From: a virus
IMG/VR virus record: IMGVR_UViG_3300025917_000058
Coordinates: 1 to 24,592 of that record
Reading direction: 5' to 3' (one strand)
DNA length: 24,592 bases
Shown piece by piece: positions 6,274 to 13,493 of this stretch; position 1 is the stretch's first letter; each line of letters starts with the position of its first letter. The notes beneath the pieces were generated by a model. That model saw only the letters and a program-made list of their open reading frames with translations. It was not told the origin of the DNA and made no database searches. Made by a program: the position numbers and the translations under genes.

Positions 6274-8698
6274 CTTCCGAGAGAAACTACGCAACCCAGA
6301 CTGTGAACTCTGTCCTCTTAACGAGGGAGCAGAGTTTGTTTGCCTTCTGGGATCCGGGCCTCCTAGGGCAAAGATCATGGTTGTAGGGGAGGCTCCGGGA
6401 GGTACAGAGGATGATGAAGGTCTTCCTTTCGTGGGATCCGCAGGTAGGCTGCTAGACAAGTCACTAAAGGAACTAGGCAACCTCGACAGGGACGACCTCT
6501 ACGTCACTAACGTAGCGAAGTGTAGGCCACCAGAAAATCGTGCACCAGAGCTGAAAGAGATCAAGGCCTGTGTTAGCTCCTACCTTCTCGAAGAGTTCAA
6601 AGCGGTCAAGCCGGACTTTGTACTCCTACTCGGCAACTCTGCTCTTAGGGGTGTTATTGGGAAGTCTGGGATTACGAAGCAAGCAGGCTCGGTCTTCAAG
6701 GTCGAAGTTGCTTCGGGACATTGGGCTAGGATCATGCCCACCATCCATCCCGCTGCGGTTCTACGAAACCCCAAGTGGACAAGTACATTTAAGGCGGATA
6801 TTACGAGGTTCGGCAACCTGGTGCGAGGACTCGATCCGTCTCCACAGACTAGAGTCAAGATTGTTAAGAACAAGAGGCAACTGCGATGGCTCCTAGAGCA
6901 GCTAGCAGAAGCTACCGAAATCTCCTGGGACATCGAGACATCTAATGACCCTGTGGAGAAACCTTACGTCCGAACTAACTTCCAGGACTGGCACGGAGAA
7001 GAGTCCCATATCACTTCTTGCTGCTTCTCCTGGGAAGAGGGCATGGCCGAAGTAGTTCCTTTCCATCATCCCGATACTCCGTGGACTAATCCCGAGAAGG
7101 TGCTATCAGTCTTCAAGGATGTAATGACTAGGGAGGGCGTGAAGTACATCGGTCATAATGGAAAGTTCGATGCAAGGTGGTTCCACAGCAAGGGGATCCC
7201 CGTACCCCAGACTTTCGATACGATGCTAGCAGCGCATATGCTAGACGAGAACCAGCCGAAAGGCCTAAAGCCACAGAGCAAAGTAGTGCTAGGGGCTAAT
7301 GCTTACGACGTAGGTGAGGAACTAAAGAACGCAAAGAACATTCCACTAAAGCGCCTCTGCACCTATAACGGTAAGGACACCGACTACACCCTACGCCTCT
7401 ATCATGTACAGAGAGAGCAACTAAAGGCTGAGCCTAGGGTAGCTAGGGTCTTCTCGAAGCTTATGATGCCTGCAAGTGAGGCTCTAGTGGATATTGAGAG
7501 AACCGGAGTCTGGGTAGACCCGGAGAGATGGGAGACACGATACATACAGGCGTGCGAGACTAGGGACAAGATCCACAAGTTCATCTCTCAGTACGCGGGA
7601 TGGGACATCAACCTCAACTCTCCACAGCAGGTAGGCAAGCTTCTCTTCGATGTGCTAAAGCTACCCATCATCGCTAAGACTAAGAAAGGTGCTCCATCTA
7701 CAGCGGAAGCTACCCTCCTTCGCATTGCAGACCAACACAAAGTAGCTACTGCACTTATCAAGTACAGGAAGTGGGCTAAGTATGTCAACACCTACCTCGG
7801 ACCATGGAAGTACGAATGGATGGATTCGGGAGGAAGGATACACAGCTCGTACAAGCTCTTTGGCACGGTCACTGGCAGACTTTCTGGTGAAGGAGGCATT
7901 CAACAAGTCCCGCGAGACCCGTTCATACGCGGTGTCATTGGAGCGACACCGGGATGGAGTTTCCTTCAGGCTGACTATTCGCAAGTTGAGCTAAGAATCG
8001 CAGCCATGCTCTCGGGCGACAAGAAGATGCTCGGGCAGTACCTCCGTGGGGAAGACATCCACATGATCCGGGCTATGCGAATGACGGGTAAGCCTGCAGA
8101 TCAGGTAAGCAAGGAGGAGAGGAAGAAAGCCAAGGCCGTGAACTTCGGTTACATCTACTCGATGGGAGCTAAGAAGTTCGTCAGCTATGCCTTTGATAAC
8201 TACGACCTCAAGATTACACTAGAAGAGGCAGAGGCAGATAGACGTTCGTTCTTCGAGGACTACCAATCCCTAAGGCCTTGGCACGCTAGACAGAGGAAAC
8301 TAGCCCAGAGGTACGGCAGGGTCCAGTCTCCTATCGGACGCATCCGACACCTACCGGATATCAAGTCCGAGGATGAGAAGGTACGAGCAGAGGCAGAGAG
8401 GCAGGCGATCAACTCTCCTGTCCAGTCCTTTGCCTCCGATCTAATGCTCCTATCTCTAGTTGAACTCCACAGGAACCTAGACCGCAAGAGATGCCGTATC
8501 GTAGGTACAGTTCACGACTCTATCCTCTTCGAGGTCAAGCAAGGCTATGAGGACGAGTACGCAGAGATAATCAAAAACCAGATGGAGGACATGTCCCTCG
8601 TGAAGAAGAAGTTCGCCACAGAAGTAACAGTACCTATCGTAGCCGATATCGAAATCGGGACGCACTGGGGGGAGACAAAGCCATGGGTCAGAAGCTAA
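6266..8698 (+). CDS. UDG (family 4)-DNA polymerase I fusion with 3'-5' exonuclease (810 aa)
   Basis: Residues 1-190 form a family-4/5-type uracil-DNA glycosylase domain: the four Fe-S cysteines C13, C16, C86 and C102, the GEAPG motif at 41-45, GLPFVGSAGRLLD, and HPAAVLRN beginning at H161. The DEDDy exonuclease follows: DIET (D222, E224), GHNGKFDARW, and a NGKDTDYTLRL third motif. The C-terminal half is a family A polymerase: motif A DYSQVELR (D570), motif B AKAVNFGYIYSMG (about 624-636) with Phe at the E. coli F762 position and Tyr at Y766, and motif C VHDS (D751). There is no 5' nuclease domain. It is probably the replicative polymerase. A UDG-like N-terminus on a phage family A polymerase is known from SPO1, a hydroxymethyluracil phage. 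The domain could scan the template for uracil. Confidence 0.92.
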   Translation: MSDFREKLRNPDCELCPLNEGAEFVCLLGSGPPRAKIMVVGEAPGGTEDDEGLPFVGSAGRLLDKSLKELGNLDRDDLYVTNVAKCRPPENRAPELKEIKACVSSYLLEEFKAVKPDFVLLLGNSALRGVIGKSGITKQAGSVFKVEVASGHWARIMPTIHPAAVLRNPKWTSTFKADITRFGNLVRGLDPSPQTRVKIVKNKRQLRWLLEQLAEATEISWDIETSNDPVEKPYVRTNFQDWHGEESHITSCCFSWEEGMAEVVPFHHPDTPWTNPEKVLSVFKDVMTREGVKYIGHNGKFDARWFHSKGIPVPQTFDTMLAAHMLDENQPKGLKPQSKVVLGANAYDVGEELKNAKNIPLKRLCTYNGKDTDYTLRLYHVQREQLKAEPRVARVFSKLMMPASEALVDIERTGVWVDPERWETRYIQACETRDKIHKFISQYAGWDINLNSPQQVGKLLFDVLKLPIIAKTKKGAPSTAEATLLRIADQHKVATALIKYRKWAKYVNTYLGPWKYEWMDSGGRIHSSYKLFGTVTGRLSGEGGIQQVPRDPFIRGVIGATPGWSFLQADYSQVELRIAAMLSGDKKMLGQYLRGEDIHMIRAMRMTGKPADQVSKEERKKAKAVNFGYIYSMGAKKFVSYAFDNYDLKITLEEAEADRRSFFEDYQSLRPWHARQRKLAQRYGRVQSPIGRIRHLPDIKSEDEKVRAEAERQAINSPVQSFASDLMLLSLVELHRNLDRKRCRIVGTVHDSILFEVKQGYEDEYAEIIKNQMEDMSLVKKKFATEVTVPIVADIEIGTHWGETKPWVRS

Positions 8699-8910
8699 GC
8701 AAGAGGAAAAGGTACGCAGCCTGTCGGGGGATCCAGAACCAGGCCACACTCCTAGCTCATGTAGAGCACGAACTGTGGAGAGCAGGTAACGTCGAGAAGG
8801 GCGGCCTAATGGAAGGTGAACGAGAGTACCTAGAGAAGCGGGCCGAGATGTTAAAGAAGGTACGTGAAGACCTAGGCAAACTAGGATCAAGATTGCAAGG
8901 AACATTATGA
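8683..8910 (+). CDS. Small basic helical hypothetical protein (75 aa)
   Basis: Basic and almost wholly helical: KLSKRKR at the start, then two helices rich in Glu, Lys and Leu (EREYLEKRAEMLKKVREDL) that could form a coiled coil. No domain is recognised. It starts inside the polymerase gene behind a GGGGGGAGA ribosome site and ends with ATGA into the nuclease gene, so it is translationally tied to both replication neighbours. A small accessory factor for polymerase or nuclease is possible but is a guess. Confidence 0.65.
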   Translation: MGQKLSKRKRYAACRGIQNQATLLAHVEHELWRAGNVEKGGLMEGEREYLEKRAEMLKKVREDLGKLGSRLQGTL

Positions 8911-9875
8911 CAGAGATGGTCCTATCGAACTCCAGGACCAAAACCTGGAGGCGGTGTCCTAACCTATACCGCTACAAATATGTGATGGGTCTAAAGCCAA
9001 AGAAAGAGCAGTCAGCTCTACGCAGAGGCTCTTGGCTCCACGAGCTATTCCAGGTTCACTACGACGGTGAGGACTGGAAGAAGCGCCACAGAGAGCTCAC
9101 CGCAGAGTTCAACCTCATGTTCGAGGAGGAAAGGGCTGACCTAGGCGACCTCCCTAGTGAGTGTGCAAGGATCTTTATCGCCTACTTGATGAACTACCGG
9201 GACGAGGACTCACACTATAAGATCATCGACTCCGAGCTTGACGAGGTAATCACGCTACCTAACGGTCTGAAGTTCCGGATGATCATTGACCTTATCGTAG
9301 AGGAGCCCGACGGGGGACTGTGGCTCTGGGACCATAAGACCGTCAAGAACTTCATGGATGCAGACTTCCTCCTTATCGATGCACAGCTTACGCGATACTT
9401 CTGGGGAGCCGAACACCTCGGATATAAGAACCTTCGTGGGGTAATCTTCAACGAGGTAATCACTGCTCCGCCTACGCGTCCTGAGCTACTAAAGAACGGA
9501 CGCCTAACCGAACGGCAGAACCTACGGTGCGATGTCTATACCTACTACCGCGAGATCAAGCGTCTAGGTCAGGATCCTAAGGACTACCGCAAGACGCTTG
9601 CTAGGCTTGCCACACAGAACGACAGATGGTTCCGTCGAACAAGACTTGCCAAGGACCGAGCCATGACTACTCAGATGATGCAAGAGCTAGTCTATACAGC
9701 GCAAGAGATGCAGAGGGCCGAGAGGACAGGTCATTTCCCGCGGACTCCTGATCGGTCCTGCACCTTCGGTTGCAGCTTCCTAAACCTTTGCCAAATGGAA
9801 CTCCAAGGAGGAGATACAGCACCTCTTATCAAGATGAACTACACCGACAGAACAGACAGGACGGAGGACGTCTAG
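8907..9875 (+). CDS. Cas4/RecB-like PD-(D/E)XK exonuclease with Fe-S cysteines (322 aa)
   Basis: The nuclease core shows LHELF near residue 47, an acidic strand MIIDLIVEEPDGG (D about 131) and LWDHKT (about 146-151), giving the D...(D/E)xK catalytic set of the RecB/Cas4 family. One Cys near the N-terminus (RRCPNLYRY) and three near the C-terminus (CTFGCSFLNLC) match the four-Cys iron-sulfur cluster of AddB/Cas4-type nucleases. Such phage enzymes process DNA ends for recombination. The gene sits next to a Sak4-like ATPase and an SSB-like protein, a common phage recombination trio. It couples upstream by ATGA, and the next gene begins directly after its stop. The tail after about residue 300 is polar. 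Confidence 0.88.
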   Translation: MTEMVLSNSRTKTWRRCPNLYRYKYVMGLKPKKEQSALRRGSWLHELFQVHYDGEDWKKRHRELTAEFNLMFEEERADLGDLPSECARIFIAYLMNYRDEDSHYKIIDSELDEVITLPNGLKFRMIIDLIVEEPDGGLWLWDHKTVKNFMDADFLLIDAQLTRYFWGAEHLGYKNLRGVIFNEVITAPPTRPELLKNGRLTERQNLRCDVYTYYREIKRLGQDPKDYRKTLARLATQNDRWFRRTRLAKDRAMTTQMMQELVYTAQEMQRAERTGHFPRTPDRSCTFGCSFLNLCQMELQGGDTAPLIKMNYTDRTDRTEDV

Positions 9876-10646
9876 GTGGCAAAGCAAGTTAGCCACACAA
9901 AAGCCGTAGAGAGTATCGGCAAAAGGATCAGACCTGTGGATGAGATTAGCCCACACGCTAAGGTGTTAGTCTACGGTCGCAATAAGAATGGTAAGACCAA
10001 GTTCGCGGCTACGGCTCCGAAGGTTCTTATCATTGACATCGACGAGGAGGGTACGAGGTCTGCCGTAGGATCCGGTGCACAGGTTGTAGAGGTATCAACC
10101 TTTGATGAGGTTGCTCACGTCTACTGGTACCTAAAGGCTGGAAACCACGGATACAAGAGCGTAGCGATCGACACGATCACTGCACTGCAGAACGCAGCGC
10201 TACGCAAGGTACTAGGTGAGGCAGAGGATCGGGACCCCACACGAGAGCCTTCCACACCAGATAGGCGTACGTGGGGTAGAGCTAACCAGCTAGTCAAGGG
10301 GTTGCTCCTAGACTTCCGCAACTTGCCGATGAACGTAGTCTTCCTAGCACAGGAACGAGTTATCAACGACGAGGAGTCTGATGAAGCTGCACTCCACACA
10401 GTAGACCTCCCGGCAGGATCTAGAGCTGTGGCCCTAGGTTGTGTCGGTATCATCGGTCGGATCTACTTGCGAGAGGCTAAGGTCAAAGGCAAGAAGAATC
10501 CACAGTGGGAAGCCCGAATGCTAGTGGGATCCCACGAAGAGTATGACACTGGAAACCGTGTCAGCACTCTACCTCGTATCATTCGTAACCCAAACATGAA
10601 GAACATTATCAAAGAGTGGCGTGCTAACGCTACAGAAGGAGAGTAA
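9876..10646 (+). CDS. Sak4-like RecA-fold ATPase / recombinase (256 aa)
   Basis: The GTG at 9876 follows the previous TAG directly. VLVYGRNKNGKTKFA holds a Walker A (GRNKNGKT, about residues 34-41) and YKSVAIDTIT a Walker B strand ending in Asp. LRNLPMNVVFLAQE fits the RecA-core strand that follows. The size and order match Sak4-type (AAA_24) phage single-strand-annealing ATPases, which help pair homologous DNA together with an SSB, and an SSB-like gene is next. It lacks the N- and C-terminal domains of full RecA. The fold call is firm; the Sak4 label rests on size, motifs and neighbours. Confidence 0.82.
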   Translation: MAKQVSHTKAVESIGKRIRPVDEISPHAKVLVYGRNKNGKTKFAATAPKVLIIDIDEEGTRSAVGSGAQVVEVSTFDEVAHVYWYLKAGNHGYKSVAIDTITALQNAALRKVLGEAEDRDPTREPSTPDRRTWGRANQLVKGLLLDFRNLPMNVVFLAQERVINDEESDEAALHTVDLPAGSRAVALGCVGIIGRIYLREAKVKGKKNPQWEARMLVGSHEEYDTGNRVSTLPRIIRNPNMKNIIKEWRANATEGE

Positions 10647-10649
10647 CAC

Positions 10650-11291
10650 GTGGCTAAGAAAGACGTTCTGAGCATTGACTTTACCAAGGAAGAGGAGGGC
10701 GGCGGAGGAGGTCGTGTTAAGTGGCCTGAGGGAGACTATCACGTCAAGATCGTGAAGTCTAGGACCGGACGCTCCTCTGAGAAGGACACTCCATACCTAG
10801 AGGTCACCTTCAAGGTTCTAGAGGGCAAGAAGAAGGGCAAGGAGATTAGCGAGAAGCTATACCTCACGCCCAAGAGCCTGAAGCGCGTTCGTATGCTTCT
10901 AGAGGCCATCGGAGTCAAGGTTCCGAAGAGTGCCATCAATCTCCCTCTAGCCAAGCTCAAGGGTAAGACTCTGTGGATCGAACTACAGGATGAAGAGTCA
11001 GACGGTTACGATCCTCGTTCTCGTGTTGCCTTCGAGGGATTTATGTCAGAGGATGACTACACTCCCGAGGATGAAGATGATGATGAAGACGATGAGGACG
11101 TTGAAGACGACGAAGATGATGACGAAGACGATGATGAAGATGACGATGAAGACGATGAAGATGACGACGATGAGGATGACGAAGAGGAAGAAGTAAAGCC
11201 GAAGAAGAAGGCAAAGGCCAAGGCCAAGCCGAAGGCCAAGAAGAAGAAGGATGACGACGAGATCGAAGACCTCGATTTGGATTTGCTCTAG
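10650..11291 (+). CDS. SSB-like (DUF669-type) protein with long acidic tract and basic tail (213 aa)
   Basis: Residues 1-135 resemble phage ssDNA-binding proteins of the DUF669 type: WPEGDYHVKI, TPYLEVTFKVLEGKKKGKEI, LYLTPKSLKRVRMLLEAIG, then LKGKTLWIEL. Residues 140-181 are acidic except for one Val (41 of 42 are Asp or Glu). A Lys/Ala/Pro stretch follows (about 183-201) and the protein ends in a second acidic piece, DDDEIEDLDLDLL, like the acidic C-terminal tip by which bacterial SSBs recruit partners. The start is GTG at 10650 with AAGGAGAG upstream. It is probably the partner of the Sak4-like protein. The long alternating acid-base-acid tail is unusual and could compete with DNA for the binding face or recruit replication proteins. 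Confidence 0.72.
   Translation: MAKKDVLSIDFTKEEEGGGGGRVKWPEGDYHVKIVKSRTGRSSEKDTPYLEVTFKVLEGKKKGKEISEKLYLTPKSLKRVRMLLEAIGVKVPKSAINLPLAKLKGKTLWIELQDEESDGYDPRSRVAFEGFMSEDDYTPEDEDDDEDDEDVEDDEDDDEDDDEDDDEDDEDDDDEDDEEEEVKPKKKAKAKAKPKAKKKKDDDEIEDLDLDLL
11067..11192 (+). repeat. GAY/GAR trinucleotide tract encoding 41 of 42 acidic residues
   Basis: This run of GAT, GAC, GAA and GAG codons is low in complexity and prone to slippage, so its length may vary between related phages. Codons are mixed (GAT/GAC, GAA/GAG) rather than one repeated triplet, which suggests selection for acidic residues more than recent expansion. The opposite strand reads as an artefactual poly-Ser ORF. Confidence 0.85.
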
Positions 11292-11305
11292 TGACCAACG
11301 GAACG

Positions 11306-11325
11306 GTGGGGGCTACGGCCCCCGC
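11306..11325 (+). terminator. Hairpin with UACG tetraloop after the SSB-like gene
   Basis: GTGGGGGC (11306-11313) and GCCCCCGC (11318-11325) pair over 8 bp with one T-G wobble around a TACG loop closed by C-G. C(UACG)G is one of the most stable RNA tetraloops. The hairpin stands 14 nt after the TAG of the SSB-like gene. No T-run follows, so it is not a textbook intrinsic terminator; it could attenuate transcription, protect the 3' end of the upstream message, or set expression of the VRR-NUC gene, which has a weak ribosome site. Confidence 0.55.
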
Positions 11326-11343
11326 TAATCCACAGGTATACAC

Positions 11344-11640
11344 ATGAAAAATGAAGCTGCACTCCAACGAAAGATCCAACAGTACCTAAAGGCACGAGGA
11401 GTCTACTGCAACAAGAACCAGGGAGGGCCAACTAGCAGAGGCCGACCAGACCTAGAGGGTTGCTACTGTGGCCTCTACTGGGCACTGGAGGTAAAGATGC
11501 CTGGAAGAGAGAATACTCTCACAGATCACCAGGCCCACAGCTTAGCATCTATCAAGGAAGCGGGAGGCTACGCAGAAGTAGCTACTTCCACAGAAGACGC
11601 TAGGATCATGCTAAAGCATCTAGACAAACTACGACGATGA
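11344..11640 (+). CDS. VRR-NUC domain nuclease (98 aa)
   Basis: A stand-alone VRR-NUC protein of normal size: an N-terminal helix (EAALQRKIQQYLKARGV), then RGRPDLEGC with the catalytic Asp, ALEVKMPG with the ExK pair, and LTDHQAHSL. The family are PD-(D/E)XK structure-specific nucleases, often found in phage replication regions and thought to cut branched DNA. The start has no good Shine-Dalgarno; a CCACAG word (11330-11335) and the UACG hairpin lie just before it, which may mean controlled translation. It ends with ATGA into the mIHF-like gene. Confidence 0.88.
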   Translation: MKNEAALQRKIQQYLKARGVYCNKNQGGPTSRGRPDLEGCYCGLYWALEVKMPGRENTLTDHQAHSLASIKEAGGYAEVATSTEDARIMLKHLDKLRR

Positions 11641-11924
11641 CCTACCCTATCAAACTAGCAAGAGAACACAAGGCTCAGAAGGCTAAGGCACTGGCTGCTC
11701 TAAGAGAGGGGAACCTAAGCCTACGCGAAGTCTTACGTGACCGCCCTGAGCCGCTCCTGGGGGTAGATATTTACGAGATCCTCCTAGCCACAAAGGGACT
11801 AGGGCCAAAGACCGCCCAACTAGTGCTAATGAAGTCTGTGGTCTGGCCTTACGTCAGACTATCACGACTTAGTAAAGTAGACCAAGGCCGCATCCTCCGC
11901 AACCTTCCTGAAAGGATCAAGTAA
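11637..11924 (+). CDS. mIHF-like DNA-binding protein (95 aa)
   Basis: The order of elements follows actinobacterial integration host factor (mIHF): an N-terminal helical part, LSLREVLRD, then VDIYEILLATKGLGPKTAQLVLM, the helix-two-turns-helix DNA-binding core with the GLGPKTA turn, and a C-terminal VRLSRLSKVDQGRILRNL in place of the host RRVRGLGxxQRxxLL. mIHF binds and bends DNA and compacts the nucleoid. A phage copy might organise phage DNA, regulate genes or imitate the host protein. Because this family is largely actinobacterial it also supports the host assignment. It overlaps the gene before (ATGA) and the gene after (TAATG). Confidence 0.8.
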   Translation: MTYPIKLAREHKAQKAKALAALREGNLSLREVLRDRPEPLLGVDIYEILLATKGLGPKTAQLVLMKSVVWPYVRLSRLSKVDQGRILRNLPERIK

Positions 11925-12328
11925 TGGAACTGACAGTAGGCGAGCTTCTCGCTAGACGACGACTTAAGCAGGATACGCTAGGCGGTGTAGAGAGGTATAT
12001 CCCAGGACAGCACTCTGCCACAATGATTGGCGACCAGGCGATCCTATCCTATGTAGACGGCACCGGCTTCGTATGTATCGTGCCTTGCCACTTCGTAGAC
12101 GATGAGTGGATTACCTACGCCTACGTCGTACGCTGTGGACTACTGACTGTGGACTCTCGTTTCATGGGTCGGCCACAGCCTCTATCGGAGGCCTCGGTTC
12201 GCGCTCTACAGGCTGCGGTTAAGAAGGCTGAGGAGAAGAAGCCAAAGAAGAAGACCACACAAAAAGAAGGGGCCACCCCCATCCCAGAGGCGACCCCTTC
12301 TTCTACTACACCGAGCGAGGAGAGCTAA
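11924..12328 (+). CDS. Hypothetical protein with low-complexity tail (134 aa)
   Basis: This is the last gene of the rightward block, joined to the mIHF-like gene by TAATG. Residues 1-75 look like a compact, strand-rich domain (MIGDQAILSYVDGTGFVCIVPCHF, in two overlapping pieces) with three Cys. Residues 78-134 are Lys/Glu then Thr/Pro/Ser-rich and probably disordered. I do not recognise the domain. The tail codons contain the leftward terminator-like hairpin (12264-12302), so the tail sequence may be constrained by RNA structure rather than protein function. Confidence 0.65.
   Translation: MELTVGELLARRRLKQDTLGGVERYIPGQHSATMIGDQAILSYVDGTGFVCIVPCHFVDDEWITYAYVVRCGLLTVDSRFMGRPQPLSEASVRALQAAVKKAEEKKPKKKTTQKEGATPIPEATPSSTTPSEES
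12261..12302 (-). terminator. Leftward rho-independent-type terminator inside the end of a rightward gene
   Basis: AAGAAGGGG (12264-12272) and CCCCTTCTT (12294-12302) form a perfect 9-bp inverted repeat with a 21-nt GC-rich interior that can fold further. Read on the minus strand the second arm CCCCTTC runs into TTTTT (complement of AAAAA at 12261-12265), the form of an intrinsic terminator. It lies about 50 nt beyond the stop of the lysin, the last leftward gene, so it would end the structural-lysis transcript. Confidence 0.65.
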
Positions 12329-12350
12329 CGCTCGATGCCTCCTGAGGGAG
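12312..12350 (+). terminator. Possible rightward terminator at the convergent junction
   Basis: CGAGCG (12312-12317) pairs with CGCTCG (12329-12334) across an 11-nt loop that contains the stop codon of the last rightward gene. A second small hairpin, CTCC-TGAG-GGAG (12339-12350), follows and leads into AGTTTAG. The T-run is short, so this is a weak candidate for ending rightward transcription where the two gene blocks meet. Confidence 0.35.
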
Positions 12351-12353
12351 AGT

Positions 12354-12857
12354 TTAGATGTACCGCCGGAAGGCTAGTACGTCTGGCCGGTAGTGCACCG
12401 GAAGAATGTAGGGGCCGCCCTCTGAGCCGTGAGAGAAGACCTTTCCACCTCCGATATACATCGCTACGTGCTCTCCGGGGTAGCCATTCCCATAGATGAC
12501 TGCATCACAGACCTTCAGACCCGACTCGTGATGTACAGTCTTACCATGCTCTAGTAGAGTACCCGTGAACCCCCCCGTCCAGTTGGCTCCATTGACAATA
12601 TCCTTTAGGCCAAAACGATGGTGTAGGATACGCCACATAATCCACGAGTACGTTGAAGAGCAATCACCGAAGAAGGGGAAGAACCCCGGCTTATGGATCA
12701 TCTTCTTCTGTAGGATAGGCTCCCAGCGACTAGCTCCCATTGTGTAATGGACATTAGCTGGGTTAGACATCAGCTTTCTTACACACTGCAAAGCTAGACG
12801 CCTAGCCTCGATCCGTCGTTTCCTGCTGAGGCCGCTGTATGTAGTAGACCTCTTCAT
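12354..12857 (-). CDS. NlpC/P60-like peptidoglycan endopeptidase, putative endolysin (167 aa)
   Basis: The C-terminal ~110 residues have the papain-like layout of NlpC/P60 enzymes: catalytic Cys C66 in FFGDCSSTYSW, CDAVIYG (GD-like turn), catalytic His H130 in GEHVAMYIGGGKV, and a further His (H143) as third polar residue candidate. These enzymes cut peptide bonds in cell-wall stems. The N-terminus is strongly basic (RKRRIEARR) and there is no signal peptide, so export would depend on the holin-like neighbour, whose gene it overlaps by 4 nt. It is the last gene of the leftward operon. A tail-associated hydrolase is an alternative, but position next to the holin favours lysis. Confidence 0.75.
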   Translation of the reverse strand: MKRSTTYSGLSRKRRIEARRLALQCVRKLMSNPANVHYTMGASRWEPILQKKMIHKPGFFPFFGDCSSTYSWIMWRILHHRFGLKDIVNGANWTGGFTGTLLEHGKTVHHESGLKVCDAVIYGNGYPGEHVAMYIGGGKVFSHGSEGGPYILPVHYRPDVLAFRRYI

Positions 12858-13168
12858 GTCTTCGGTACGACCGTTAGGCCTGCATCGCCTTGGTCGGGCT
12901 CGATCGTAGTAGCAACCGGGATCCCCGAGGTGATCGGAGTCTCCGGATCGCCCACAGCCTCGTTACCTAGCGGATTTGAGGCAACTGGATCTGTAGTGCC
13001 GTGCTTAGCTAGGCCTCGTGCGATAGCGTAAGCCGCCGGAAGGACGAGATCCATAAGTCCTTGGTAACGGTCCGGGATTGGTAGGGCCGAAATGTTGTTG
13101 AGAACGAGTAGGGCTAGAGTTCCCCAGAACTCTGTGGTCTTCCAACCCGGTTTTGCGACTATAGGCAT
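12854..13168 (-). CDS. Holin-like membrane protein (104 aa)
   Basis: The N-terminus, KPGWKTTEFWGTLALLVL, resembles small actinophage holins, with hydrophobic segments at about residues 14-31 and 40-53 separated by a short polar turn (PDRYQG). The rest (55-104) is acidic, Pro/Thr-rich and probably cytoplasmic. Holins open the membrane at a set time so that the lysin can reach the wall. AAGGAG lies before the ATG, and its end overlaps the lysin start. The holin role is inferred from size, hydrophobic segments and position. Confidence 0.65.
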   Translation of the reverse strand: MPIVAKPGWKTTEFWGTLALLVLNNISALPIPDRYQGLMDLVLPAAYAIARGLAKHGTTDPVASNPLGNEAVGDPETPITSGIPVATTIEPDQGDAGLTVVPKT

Positions 13169-13190
13169 TTGCTTCTCCTTAGATGAGACA

Positions 13191-13493
13191 TTAGTGTAGC
13201 TTTACAATATCGGTACAATCCACAATCCGAAGATGTGGTATACCGTCTTTGGGGTGCTTTGATGCAACAATGTTTATTGCTTTACGTGAGTCGTTTGCCC
13301 TCTTGCAGGCGCGAACATTATCTTCACTTACGCGAGTAAAGAGTATGGCGGAAAGTAGTACACAAGCCGAGCCTAGTAATAGACTAAAAGCAATAGCACC
13401 CTTCCAACGTTTAGGTATATCTGAAGTAAGTGCTCTCATATAAGTTTTCGATCTTCGATCTAAAAGTCCAAGGCGTCGTTCGTCGGTTGTCAT
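13191..13493 (-). CDS. Small single-pass membrane protein of the lysis region (100 aa)
   Basis: The ATG at 13493 is chosen because it overlaps the preceding stop as ATGA; a longer reading to 13568 would lie inside that gene. The N-terminal 30 residues are charged (TTDERRLGLLDRR), residues 32-53 are one hydrophobic helix, and the C-terminal ~45 residues carry two Cys that could form a disulfide outside the cytoplasm. This plan, with N inside and a small outer domain, would fit a holin partner or regulator. The DNA is more AT-rich and poorer in CTAG than its neighbours. Confidence 0.65.
   Translation of the reverse strand: MTTDERRLGLLDRRSKTYMRALTSDIPKRWKGAIAFSLLLGSACVLLSAILFTRVSEDNVRACKRANDSRKAINIVASKHPKDGIPHLRIVDCTDIVKLH

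Noticed and set aside
11057-11239. Minus-strand ORF of almost pure serine
   Set aside because: It is the antisense of the Asp/Glu codon tract in the SSB-like gene; no ribosome site and no sensible protein.
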